NCBI GenBank assembly: GCA_035656495.1
Contig: DASRSL010000223.1
Span: forward strand, 1-64,000
Origin: Roseiarcus sp035656495
GTDB lineage: Bacteria > Pseudomonadota > Alphaproteobacteria > Rhizobiales > Beijerinckiaceae
DNA: 64,000 bases
Reading direction: 5' to 3'
Under the pieces are notes generated by a model, which was not told the DNA's origin, made no database searches, and worked only from the letters and a program-made list of their open reading frames with translations. Position 1 is the first letter of the stretch. The number at the start of each line of letters is the position of its first letter. Positions 1-6,739 of this stretch are shown here, in pieces. Made by a program: the position numbers and the translations under genes.

Positions 1-213
1 TTCGCCGGCGGCCGGCCGACCATGTTCATCTGCGGCGACGACGCCGACGCCAAGCGGGTCGTGACGCAGATCCTCGACCAATTCGGCTGGGATACGGAGG
101 ACATGGGTGCGGTCGAGGCGGCCCGCGCCATCGAGCCGCTCTGCATGCTCTGGTGTATCCCTGGCGTCGGAAAAGGCGACTGGTCGCCGCACGCGTTCAA
201 GCTCCTGCGATAA
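1..213 (+). CDS. C-terminal end of a dinucleotide-binding (F420:NADP oxidoreductase-like) protein, 5' partial
   Basis: The reading frame is open from the first base and ends at a TAA at 211-213, leaving 70 residues. The stretch GRPTMFICGDD, followed by a helix ending QILDQFGW, then MGAVEAARAIEPLCMLWCIPG, resembles the end of the COG2085 family of predicted NADP-binding oxidoreductases related to F420-dependent NADP reductase. In that family the N-terminal Rossmann fold binds the nucleotide, and that part lies outside the window. The substrate cannot be told from this fragment. Family recognition is by motif memory only. Confidence 0.7.
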   Translation, partial: FAGGRPTMFICGDDADAKRVVTQILDQFGWDTEDMGAVEAARAIEPLCMLWCIPGVGKGDWSPHAFKLLR

Positions 214-466
214 GAGGCGTAGCTTTCGGCCTGGCGCCGCGTTCGGTCACGCCCTAACGCAGCGAATGACCTTAAGACGCATGGCGATTAAGGCCGAGAA
301 GGCGATCGCGCCGGCGGCTCTTCATCCACAGCCGATCACACTCCCATCAATCCTTCACGAAAGATTGCCCTTGCCAGAACGTCCGACGATGGACGAATCT
401 TCCGCGCCCGGGTAGACGTCGCGGGCGTCCGACCACAAGACAGGCCAGGCACAGGGGAGGAACGAT

Positions 467-1381
467 ATGCGTCAGATCGTGGCGGGCGTCGCAATCGCCT
501 CGCTCCTTGCTCTCGGGGGATGCGCCAAAGGCGACAAGGGCGATCCGGGCCAGCCCGGGCCAAAGGGCGATGTCGGCGCCGCCGGGTCTGCCGGGCCTCC
601 AGGACCGAAGGGCGAAACGGGGCCGGCCGGCCCACCCGGGCCGAAAGGCGAGGTCGGCGCCGCCGGTCCTCCCGGGCCACCGGGCGCGAAAGGCGAAGCA
701 GGACCGGCTGGGCCGCTCGGGCCGAAGGGCGAGGTCGGCGCCGCCGGTCCTTCCGGGCCTCCCGGCCCCAAGGGCGATCTGGGACCAGCCGGGCCGCCCG
801 GGCCGAAGGGCGAAGTCGGCGCCGCCGGTCTTTCCGGGCCTCCCGGTCCCAAGGGCGAAGCAGGACCAGCCGGACCGCCCGGGCCTAAGGGCGACGTGGG
901 CGCCGCCGGTCCTTCCGGGCCTCCCGGCCCCAAGGGTGAAGCAGGACCAGCCGGACCGCCCGGCCCGAAGGGCGACGCGGGCGCGGCCGGCGTCGTCGGT
1001 CTGCAGGGGCCGAAGGGCGATGCGGGTCCGCCGGGACCGCCCGGCGCGCAGGGCGGCAAGGGCGATCCAGGACCCGCTGGCCAGGCGGGCGAGCCGGGAC
1101 CGAAGGGCGACGCGGGGCCCCCGGGACCGCCGGGACCGCAAGGGCCGAAAGGCGAGGCCGGACCGGCCGGGCCGTCGGGACCGCAAGGACTAGCAGCCGT
1201 TCAGGGCGCTCGTATCCGGGTCGTTGTCGGGCAGGTGAAAGCCGCCTGCGACGCGAGCGAAATCATGATCAGCGCCTATTGCGCCGGCAATAACACGACC
1301 ACGCGGACGGACGGGACGACGGGCGCCGAATGCGACGGCGACCCGAACGCCAAGGCGGTCGTGGCCTGCGCCGCAAAGTGA
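467..1381 (+). CDS. Collagen-like repeat lipoprotein
   Basis: This is a 304-residue protein. Residues 1-18 form a lipoprotein signal peptide with lipobox LGGC (Cys19), so the mature protein should be lipid-anchored. From about residue 21 to 245 it is an almost unbroken Gly-X-Y collagen triplet array rich in GPKGE/GPKGD, GPAGPP and GAAG triplets. A non-collagenous tail of about 60 residues contains four cysteines and no Gly-X-Y. Bacterial collagen-like proteins form trimeric triple helices, and the tail could be a trimerisation or ligand-binding head (inference). The start is an ATG preceded by GGGAGGAA. It stands alone, with the neighbour downstream on the opposite strand. Which membrane or surface it decorates is unknown. 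Confidence 0.9.
   Translation: MRQIVAGVAIASLLALGGCAKGDKGDPGQPGPKGDVGAAGSAGPPGPKGETGPAGPPGPKGEVGAAGPPGPPGAKGEAGPAGPLGPKGEVGAAGPSGPPGPKGDLGPAGPPGPKGEVGAAGLSGPPGPKGEAGPAGPPGPKGDVGAAGPSGPPGPKGEAGPAGPPGPKGDAGAAGVVGLQGPKGDAGPPGPPGAQGGKGDPGPAGQAGEPGPKGDAGPPGPPGPQGPKGEAGPAGPSGPQGLAAVQGARIRVVVGQVKAACDASEIMISAYCAGNNTTTRTDGTTGAECDGDPNAKAVVACAAK
557..1042 (+). repeat. 81-bp tandem repeat, six copies, inside the collagen-like gene
   Basis: Six consecutive 27-residue units (81 bp each) run from Gly31 onward. Each begins GPKG(E/D)(V/A)GAAG and most end GPAGPP. Divergence is concentrated at a few positions. The period is a multiple of three, so copy-number change would keep the frame. Confidence 0.85.
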
Positions 1382-1507
1382 CCGGAGCCCCTCTCCACCA
1401 AAACGGAGAAGGTGGCCAGAAGAGCCGGAAGGGGTTATGGAAAGCCACCCCATCCGGCGCTCGGCGTCGCCTTGTCCAGCAAGCCGGCGAAAGCGACTTC
1501 AGGCCTC

Positions 1508-1864
1508 CTACTTTCGCTTCCTTCCGGGAAGCGAGGCGCGCCCGCCCTTCGCCGTCGCGGAGGCTTCCGTCGAGGTCCACCCCGCCCAGGACGGGTCCGC
1601 CGCGCGCTCCACGACCGGCCCTGACCCGACAAGCTCCAGGTTGTCTTCGGTCGCCACCCGTTCGTAGTTTTCACTCTCGCTGCGAAGGCGATACTGCAAT
1701 AGATTGTCGCGCGCCGGCAGCGTGCGGGTGACGCGGAAGATTTCGTCGGTCTTCAGAAAGACGCCGCTCCTGCTCCGCATGCGAACGATCTGTCCGACCG
1801 AAAACATGTGCGTTGCGCTTTCCGTTGTGGGAGCGCGCGTGCGGCCCGGATTGTGAATGCTCAT
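1508..1864 (-). CDS. Small conserved hypothetical protein
   Basis: A 118-residue basic, soluble protein with no signal peptide. The core from residue 20 (MFSVGQIVRMRSRSG, then ITRTLPARD-like and ERVATEDNLE segments) looks like a small beta-rich domain that I associate with uncharacterised Hyphomicrobiales proteins. The C-terminal 30 residues look disordered. The start at 1864 has AAGGA about 9 nt upstream. An internal ATG at 1807 coincides with the start of the conserved core and is a plausible alternative. No function can be assigned. Confidence 0.6.
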   Translation of the reverse strand: MSIHNPGRTRAPTTESATHMFSVGQIVRMRSRSGVFLKTDEIFRVTRTLPARDNLLQYRLRSESENYERVATEDNLELVGSGPVVERAADPSWAGWTSTEASATAKGGRASLPGRKRK

Positions 1865-2247
1865 ACGCTCGTGATCCTTGCCAAACTGGCTTGGCCATCG
1901 GCCGCGTCGAGTGAGTCCGGCCGATGTCCGGAAGATGAAGGCGTCCAGACGCCTAGGGAGGGCCGCAGAGGCCGATTTCCCGTCCTGAGGCGTCCGACCA
2001 AGCCGATCTTAAGCCAGAAATTGTGCGATTTGCAGGGAATTCGTCACGATTTCCGCAGGATGCTCGATCAAATCGTCCCTTTGAGCCGCATTTCCGAGAT
2101 TTCGAGCCGACGCCAAGGGTTCAGAAGGGCTCTGACAGATCCCGAGGGGTTGCGCTGGGCCGCCGGGCTGCGCCGGGCCAAGAATCAGTCGATGCGAGTT
2201 CACCATCTCGGGTCGATGCGGTCCTCGGCTGAGCGCGGACTTGCGCC
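1865..2247. other. Intergenic stretch without a confident gene
   Basis: No reading frame here has a convincing start, ribosome site and family resemblance. A minus-strand frame ending at 2009 encodes a tail (DDLIEHPAEIVTNSLQIAQFL) that looks more protein-like than the rest. It could be the end of a decayed gene, but I do not recognise it. Confidence 0.4.
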
Positions 2248-3015
2248 TCAGCCGGCGAATCGCGCGCTCAGGCCCCCGTCGACGCGCCAGTTCGCCCCGG
2301 TGACGAAAGCGGCCTCGTCCGACAGGAGAAACACGGCGCAAGCCGCGATGTCGGCGGGAGTCGCCATCCGCCCGAGCGGATGGGCCGCGAGAACCTTCTC
2401 CCGCAGGCCCGGATCCTTGCGCGCGAAAAACTCGGTGACGAGCGCGGTCTCGACGTAACCCGGCGAGAGCGCATTGACCCTTATGCCGTCGGGACCGACT
2501 TCGAGCGCGAGCGAGCGCGTCAGGCCGACGAGCCCGGACTTCGCCGCCGCATAGGGAAACATGCCGGGATAGGTCATTTCCGCATGAAGCGAGGCGATGT
2601 TGACGATCGCGCCTTTTTGCGCCGCCTTCATTCCCGGAAGGACGGCGCGCGCGACGAGCCAGGCGGCCTTCAGATCGATGGCGAACACGTCTTCCCATTC
2701 GTCCTCCGTCATCGCGACGGGGTCGGCGTAGACGTTGCGCCCGGCGTTGTTGACGAGGCCGGTCACCGGGCCGAAGCCCTGCGTCGCCGTTTCCAGCGCC
2801 TCGGCGATGTCGCGCGCGCGCCGCACGTCGCCTTTGCAGAAGACGGCGCGTTCGCCGGCGCCGAGGGCGGCGACGAGGTCTTGTCCCGCCCGCTCCTCGA
2901 TGTCGATGATCGAAACGCTCGCGCCCTCGGTCAGCGCCTTCTCGACGATCGCCGCACCGATGCCGCGAGCCCCGCCGGTCACCAGGACATGCCGGCCTTC
3001 GATGCGTCCCGCCAT
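2248..3015 (-). CDS. SDR-family NAD(P)-dependent oxidoreductase
   Basis: A 255-residue classical short-chain dehydrogenase/reductase. The cofactor motif TGGARGIG is at residues 12-19, NNAG follows, the catalytic Ser lies in NIAS and the Tyr/Lys in YAAAK. The C-terminal part reads LSPGYVETALV and later VTGANWRVDGGL. The ATG at 3015 was chosen over an upstream in-frame codon because the family starts just before the Rossmann motif. It begins 13 nt after the stop of the sugar-binding-protein gene on the same strand, so the two are probably co-transcribed. This suggests a sugar or polyol dehydrogenase, but the substrate is inference. Confidence 0.88.
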   Translation of the reverse strand: MAGRIEGRHVLVTGGARGIGAAIVEKALTEGASVSIIDIEERAGQDLVAALGAGERAVFCKGDVRRARDIAEALETATQGFGPVTGLVNNAGRNVYADPVAMTEDEWEDVFAIDLKAAWLVARAVLPGMKAAQKGAIVNIASLHAEMTYPGMFPYAAAKSGLVGLTRSLALEVGPDGIRVNALSPGYVETALVTEFFARKDPGLREKVLAAHPLGRMATPADIAACAVFLLSDEAAFVTGANWRVDGGLSARFAG

Positions 3016-3028
3016 GGTCAAGCTGGCC

Positions 3029-4039
3029 TCAGCGGATTTCCTTGGCGGCCAGCGGCGCGACCGCGTCGACATTGGAGGAATCGACGAAGGCGCCGGCGGT
3101 ATCGACGTGAAGGCCCGAGAAGCCGAACTTCTTCGTCAGGCAGATGTTGAGGATTGGGATATAGCCCTGCAAGTACGGCTGCTGATCGATGACGAGGTTC
3201 TGGTAGCCCGCCTTGATCGCTTGCGCGGTGTTCGGCGACATGTCGAAGCCGGCGAAATAGACCTGCCCCGGCTTCAGCGACGCGGCGCGCGCATAGACGC
3301 CGACGTTCGAGGTCAGCCCGCCGTGATCGGTGACGACGATCTTGATGTCCGGATTGGCCTTCATCACGCCGACGAATGTCGCCGTGCCTGCGTTCGGATC
3401 GGCGTTGGTGGCCGCGTCGATCTCCTGATAGACGACCTTGGCGCCGGCCTTCTCGAAGGCGTCGATCACGCCGACGGTGCGCTGGCCGCGGTCGCCGCCC
3501 TGTCCCTTCAGTCCCCAGACGAAGACCTTGTCGCCCGCCTTCAGCTTGGCGCGCTTGGCGGCTTCGGCGCCGAGCGTGAAGCCTGCAGTGTAGTTTGGCG
3601 CTCCGACATAGCCGAAGCCTCGGGACGCATATTTCTTCTCGCTCTCGGGAAGCGCGGTGTTGAGCGTGGTGAAGATCGTTCCCTGCCCATAGGCCTGATC
3701 GACCAGCGGCGCCGTCGCAGGCTCGCCGCCGAAGCCATAGGTGGCGATCCCGTCGACCCTGGTTGCGAGCGCCTGCTGAATCTGGACCAGCATTTTCTGT
3801 GGGTCCCAATCGGAGAAATAGTAGGTCACGCTCGGCCCAAGATCGAGCTCGGCCTGCTTGAATCCGTTGAAGACGTTGTTGGCGAACACGCCACCCTGCG
3901 GGCCGCCCGGAAAGGCCGCGATCTTCACGCCCTGGCACCATTTGGGCGTCGGGTCGGTCGCGTGCGCCGAAGGCGCGACGCAAGCGGCGAGCGCGACGCC
4001 GGCGGCGAGGCTTGCGCCCCTCATGGTGAAATTCGGCAT
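3029..4039 (-). CDS. ABC sugar transporter periplasmic substrate-binding protein
   Basis: A 336-residue secreted protein with a signal peptide of about 27 residues ending AHA. The mature part has the periplasmic-binding-protein (ribose/xylose-type, Peripla_BP_4) layout. It includes QIQQALATRVDGIATYGFG, the inter-lobe VFVWGLKGQGGDRGQR segment, a DHGG strand and the C-terminal QPYLQGY motif. The start at 4039 is preceded by GGGAG at good spacing. No permease or ATPase gene lies next to it. The next gene is an SDR dehydrogenase, and the only related ATPase in the window is a decayed fragment near 35.4-35.8 kb. The sugar is unknown. Confidence 0.88.
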   Translation of the reverse strand: MPNFTMRGASLAAGVALAACVAPSAHATDPTPKWCQGVKIAAFPGGPQGGVFANNVFNGFKQAELDLGPSVTYYFSDWDPQKMLVQIQQALATRVDGIATYGFGGEPATAPLVDQAYGQGTIFTTLNTALPESEKKYASRGFGYVGAPNYTAGFTLGAEAAKRAKLKAGDKVFVWGLKGQGGDRGQRTVGVIDAFEKAGAKVVYQEIDAATNADPNAGTATFVGVMKANPDIKIVVTDHGGLTSNVGVYARAASLKPGQVYFAGFDMSPNTAQAIKAGYQNLVIDQQPYLQGYIPILNICLTKKFGFSGLHVDTAGAFVDSSNVDAVAPLAAKEIR

Positions 4040-4283
4040 TCCGATCTCCCTGTCCTCGTCTTTGTTTTCATTTTCGCGTCTAAGCGGCCGCCGTGAGCGC
4101 GCCGCCCCGAGAGCCTGGCTGCGAAGACTTAGAGGAAGCCACGGTCCGAGAAAAGGGCGCGTCTTCGCGGCCGTCGAGGTGTTCGGACCAATGAGCATCG
4201 AACGACGCGTCGGTCAGCCTGCTGACGTCGCAGGCGAACAGGGCGCGGGAGAGCCGGCCGTTTGGGAGATTTCGCCGGCTTGC

Positions 4284-4380
4284 GCCGCTTTATCGCCAAT
4301 TTAGCGGCGGGGTCCAACAATTCCAATGATTTACGACCCCGTTTAGCGTCGCCTCGCATTTCACCGTCGCGGCGCCATCG
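4284..4380. repeat. Dispersed intergenic repeat, copy 1
   Basis: About 100 bp that aligns by eye at roughly three quarters identity with 59966-60067. Shared blocks include a TTTAGCG near the left end, ACGACCC(C/T)GTTTAGCGTCGC in the middle and CGCATTT on the right. On the minus strand both copies read as similar short peptides (MRGDAKRGRKSL here, MRRDAKQGRKPL in copy 2). It is AT-richer than the surrounding genes. Confidence 0.7.
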
Positions 4381-4427
4381 ATGTATCTGGATAACTATAT
4401 CGAGGGTGCGTTGCTTTCACGAGGGGC

Positions 4428-4452
4428 GGAACGAACCAGCGGGCTCAGCGTT
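4428..4452 (+). promoter_or_regulatory. EcfG-type general stress promoter, GGAAC-N16-CGTT
   Basis: A perfect match to the alphaproteobacterial sigma-EcfG consensus with a 16-nt spacer. It lies 36 nt upstream of the ATG of the small membrane-protein gene at 4489 and points the same way. Confidence 0.65.
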
Positions 4453-4488
4453 AGGCCGCTGCGCAACGCCGTGAAGGGAGGCAGCTTC

Positions 4489-4635
4489 ATGGGCAACGAA
4501 CGTCCGATCGTCACTAAAGCCAACGAAGAACGGGTGCGCTCGGGCGAGACCGGCCATCACGTGCGCTACATTCTTCTGGCGAGCTTGGCGCTGGTCATCG
4601 TTCTGTTTCTCCTGATCGCGGCGTTCTTTCATTGA
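4489..4635 (+). CDS. Small single-pass membrane protein, probable general-stress gene
   Basis: A 48-residue protein with a charged N-terminal half of about 23 residues followed by one hydrophobic helix (residues 25-46) ending AAFFH. The ATG at 4489 is chosen because AGGGAGG precedes it at good spacing; the frame is open further upstream but without a ribosome site. An EcfG-type promoter motif lies immediately upstream. Very small membrane proteins are common in alphaproteobacterial general-stress regulons. The function is unknown. Confidence 0.7.
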   Translation: MGNERPIVTKANEERVRSGETGHHVRYILLASLALVIVLFLLIAAFFH

Positions 4636-4662
4636 TACAATGACGGGCCGACGGGACGCGAC

Positions 4663-5076
4663 TTAAACCTTTTCCTTCCCGCCCCTCAACGCCTTGATCG
4701 CCCCGCGCCGGCTTTTTTCGTCGAGGCGACGAATGCGCGAGGCCATCGTCGGGCGTGTCGGGCGGCGCGGCTTCTCCTTTTCCTGCGCCTTGGCGATCAG
4801 CGCTGCGAGGCGCGCGCGCGCGTCCTCGCGGTTGCGCGGCTGGCTCGAAAACTTCTGCGCGAAGATGACGATGACGCCGTCCTGCGTCGCGCGGGCGCCG
4901 GCAAGCTTGATCAAGCGAGCCGCGACGTCGTCGGGCAGGCTTGGGCTACGTCGCGCGTCGAAGCGCAACTCGACCGCGCTCGCCACCTTGTTGACGTTCT
5001 GGCCGCCGGGACCGGAGGCGCGCACGAAGATCTCAAGGATCTCGCTTTCGTCGATGAGAAGGTCGCGGATTTTCAT
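4663..5076 (-). CDS. arfB: Alternative ribosome-rescue factor ArfB (YaeJ), peptidyl-tRNA hydrolase
   Basis: A 137-residue protein with the class-I release-factor catalytic motif GGQ in SGPGGQNVNKVASAVELRFD (around residue 27). A lysine/arginine-rich C-terminal tail of about 40 residues follows; in ArfB it enters the empty mRNA channel of stalled ribosomes. It releases nascent chains from non-stop ribosomes independently of tmRNA. The length is normal for the family. It lies downstream of the higBA toxin module on the same strand, about 30 nt beyond higA, so read-through from that operon is possible. Confidence 0.92.
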   Translation of the reverse strand: MKIRDLLIDESEILEIFVRASGPGGQNVNKVASAVELRFDARRSPSLPDDVAARLIKLAGARATQDGVIVIFAQKFSSQPRNREDARARLAALIAKAQEKEKPRRPTRPTMASRIRRLDEKSRRGAIKALRGGKEKV

Positions 5077-5105
5077 GGACGAAACAGCCCCTCTGCAAGG
5101 CGCCC

Positions 5106-5396
5106 TTACGCCACCTTCGGGGCCAGTTTCTCGACCTTGATCGAAGCGGCGCGCGCCCGGATGTGCGCCAGTTCGTAGTTAGCCTGGAGCCGCAGCCAGA
5201 AATCCGCCGTGCTGCCGATCGCCTTTTCAAGGCGATAAGCCATTTCCGCCGTAATTCCACATTCGCCGTTGATAACGCGATAGAGCTGTTGCCGCGTGAC
5301 CCCAAGGCCTTTCGCGGCCTCGGCGACGGTCAGTCCCATGCCGTCCAGCTCCTGTTTGATGCCTTCTCCCGGATGGGGAGGATTCTTCATAGCCAT
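5106..5396 (-). CDS. higA: HigA-family antitoxin
   Basis: A 96-residue protein opening with PPHPGEGIKQEL, the hallmark of HigA/VapI-type addiction antidotes. A helix-turn-helix (LTVAEAAKGLGVTRQQLYRVING) and a dimerising helix (AEMAYRLEKAIGSTADFWLRLQ) follow. HigA neutralises HigB and represses the operon. It starts about 18 nt after the toxin stop, in the characteristic toxin-first order. Confidence 0.9.
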   Translation of the reverse strand: MAMKNPPHPGEGIKQELDGMGLTVAEAAKGLGVTRQQLYRVINGECGITAEMAYRLEKAIGSTADFWLRLQANYELAHIRARAASIKVEKLAPKVA

Positions 5397-5414
5397 CTTC
5401 GGCGCCCCCTTCTC

Positions 5415-5693
5415 TCAGTGGCAATCGACAAGCTCAACGTCCTTGGCGGCGTCGCACTCGAAGGGAAAAATAATCCGCCAGCTGGCGCGCACGGTGATCG
5501 ACCAGAAGCCTTTGCGGTCGCCTTCGAAGGGATGCAGTCTCAAGCTTGGAATATCGAGCTCTTCAATCGCCTTCGCGTCGTCGAGATTGCCCAGCAACAC
5601 CGCAATCCTTTCAACCAAGTCCTGCCGCAAGAGCTTCCGGTCGTCGTCCTCGAAGTAGCGTCTCATGCCCCTATGTTTGAAGCTTTCGATCAT
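5415..5693 (-). CDS. higB: HigB/RelE-family toxin
   Basis: A 92-residue protein beginning MIESFKHRGMRRYFEDDD. It continues with RLHPFEGDRKGFWSITVRASWRIIF and ends in acidic residues (VELVDCH), the usual layout of HigB mRNA interferases that cleave mRNA on the ribosome. The start at 5693 is chosen over an upstream in-frame extension because homologues begin at M-I-x-S-F-K. It is transcribed first and followed by higA. It looks intact. Confidence 0.88.
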   Translation of the reverse strand: MIESFKHRGMRRYFEDDDRKLLRQDLVERIAVLLGNLDDAKAIEELDIPSLRLHPFEGDRKGFWSITVRASWRIIFPFECDAAKDVELVDCH

Positions 5694-5863
5694 GGAGAAA
5701 TGTAACAAGTCACGTGACATGCGACAAGCGCAATCAACACGACATTGGTAGTTTCTTATCGCGCCCTTGAAGCGTTCAATTCGCCGGGACCGCCTCCAAC
5801 CCTGGTTCCCGGCAATGCACTTTTCGATGCGCGGCAAGTCGTTCTGCCTTTGGGGACTCCTCT

Positions 5864-6292
5864 TTAGCGCGGGGCGGACGCTTGTAGGGCGCGCCCGCTG
5901 AGTGTGTTAGGGCGGGGTCGGCGACCCCGTCCTACAGGGCGCTCGGCCACGACGATGACGCGGCCGCCCCGCGAGCGCGGTTTCTTCTTGATGGTGATTT
6001 CCACGTCCCGATCGAGTGCGGTCAGAAAGGCCATCAGACGTTCGACAGAAAAGCCATCGAGCTTGTAATGCGCGAGTGCAGAGACTTTCGGTTGCCTCAC
6101 GCCCAAACGCGCAGCGGCGCCGGTTTGGCTGAGACGCTTCGACGCAATGATCTCATTGATCGCGTAAGCCAGCCTGAGCTTCGCCTGGCGCTCTTCCGCA
6201 TCGGAGTAGCCCAGGTCCGCGAACACGTTGCCAGTCCCGCGCGTGATCGTTTCGTCCGAGGCGCCAGCACAATTAGCCCTTCGACTTGCCAT
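5864..6292 (-). CDS. XRE-type antitoxin of a second toxin-antitoxin module
   Basis: A 142-residue protein. Residues 20-95 form an XRE helix-turn-helix antitoxin domain (YSDAEERQAKLRLAYAINEI, RLSQTGAAARLGVRQPKVSAL, then LMAFLTALDRDVEITIKKK), typical of antitoxins paired with Gp49/RelE-like toxins. The ATG at 6292 lies inside the 3' end of the toxin gene (20-nt overlap), the usual translational coupling. The last 25 or so residues (Arg/Pro-rich, ending ASAPR) are encoded by a palindromic repeat-like sequence at 5881-5945. The tail is therefore probably a read-through into a repeat. Its toxin is frameshifted. Confidence 0.8.
   Translation of the reverse strand: MASRRANCAGASDETITRGTGNVFADLGYSDAEERQAKLRLAYAINEIIASKRLSQTGAAARLGVRQPKVSALAHYKLDGFSVERLMAFLTALDRDVEITIKKKPRSRGGRVIVVAERPVGRGRRPRPNTLSGRALQASAPR
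5881..5945. repeat. REP-like palindromic element, copy 1
   Basis: The element starts CTTGTAGGGCGCGCC and ends CCTACAGGGCGC. Its centre is a strong hairpin, GGGGTC-GGC-GACCCC, extendable outward to about 13 pairs with mismatches. Its edges recur at 41945-42044. It overlaps the 3' end of the second antitoxin gene. Confidence 0.55.
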
Positions 6293-6654
6293 AGCGTGCC
6301 TCATAATCCTCTTGAGCGACCTTCAACCGTCTCTCGATGAGTTCGACGTCCGGAAGCGCGTCTTGATTCCTTTGGGCGATTTCTTTTGAAACGCGTGAAG
6401 GACGTAGACAACCTCTGGAAAGCGGACCACGTAAACCGCACGGTAAATATTGCCGGCGTGATTCTCGATGATTTCGAAGACGCCCGACCCCAGTCCCTTC
6501 CAAGGCTTTGCTGACGGGTGCTTTCCCCAAATTGAGCCACTCCGAGCGCGGCGCCCATCGCGTCCTTCATCGAGGCGGGAAAAGCGAGGAAGTCCTTTTT
6601 CGACGAACCGACCCAATCGAGAGGCTTCTCGCCTTCAACAGCCCCACGCGCCAT
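6273..6654 (-). pseudogene. Gp49/RelE-like toxin, broken by two frameshifts
   Basis: Three overlapping minus-strand frames join into one toxin of about 125 residues. The first frame gives MARGAVEGEKPLDWVGSSKKDFLAF and continues to GVAQFG. The second gives GKHPSAKPWKGLGSGVFEIIENHAG and continues to LHAFQKKSPKGIKT. The third gives PDVELIERRLKVAQEDYEARYG and a TAA at 6273. Each switch is explained by one missing base: one in a G-run near 6528 and one near 6358. The order and segment contents match the Gp49/HigB-like family that pairs with XRE antitoxins. As written, translation gives no complete toxin. It could be real decay or assembly error. Confidence 0.8.
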
Positions 6655-6660
6655 TGCCCC

Positions 6661-6680
6661 TTATCCCATTATTGGGATAA
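6661..6680 (-). promoter_or_regulatory. Operator palindrome of the second toxin-antitoxin module
   Basis: Perfect 8-bp arms TTATCCCA and TGGGATAA around TTAT, ending 6 nt from the toxin ATG at 6654. Toxin-antitoxin operons of this kind are autorepressed by the HTH antitoxin at a palindrome overlapping the promoter or ribosome site. This position fits that role. Confidence 0.65.
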
Positions 6681-6739
6681 AGGGTCAACCTGATGACAAT
6701 GCGGGGCAGTGTTGCAGTCTGAATTTTGACGCCCAGCTG

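Noticed and set aside
557..1042. Tandem array considered as a CRISPR or minisatellite
   Set aside because: The units are contiguous without spacers, translate into Gly-X-Y triplets and lie within one lipoprotein gene.
472..1186. Open frames on both strands across the collagen repeat
   Set aside because: They are shadows of the repetitive GC-rich collagen sequence; only the 467-1381 frame has a signal peptide, lipobox and ribosome site.
1808..2458. A 216-codon plus-strand frame spanning the end of the SDR gene
   Set aside because: It overlaps the SDR gene antisense and its start lies inside another gene; there is no family resemblance.
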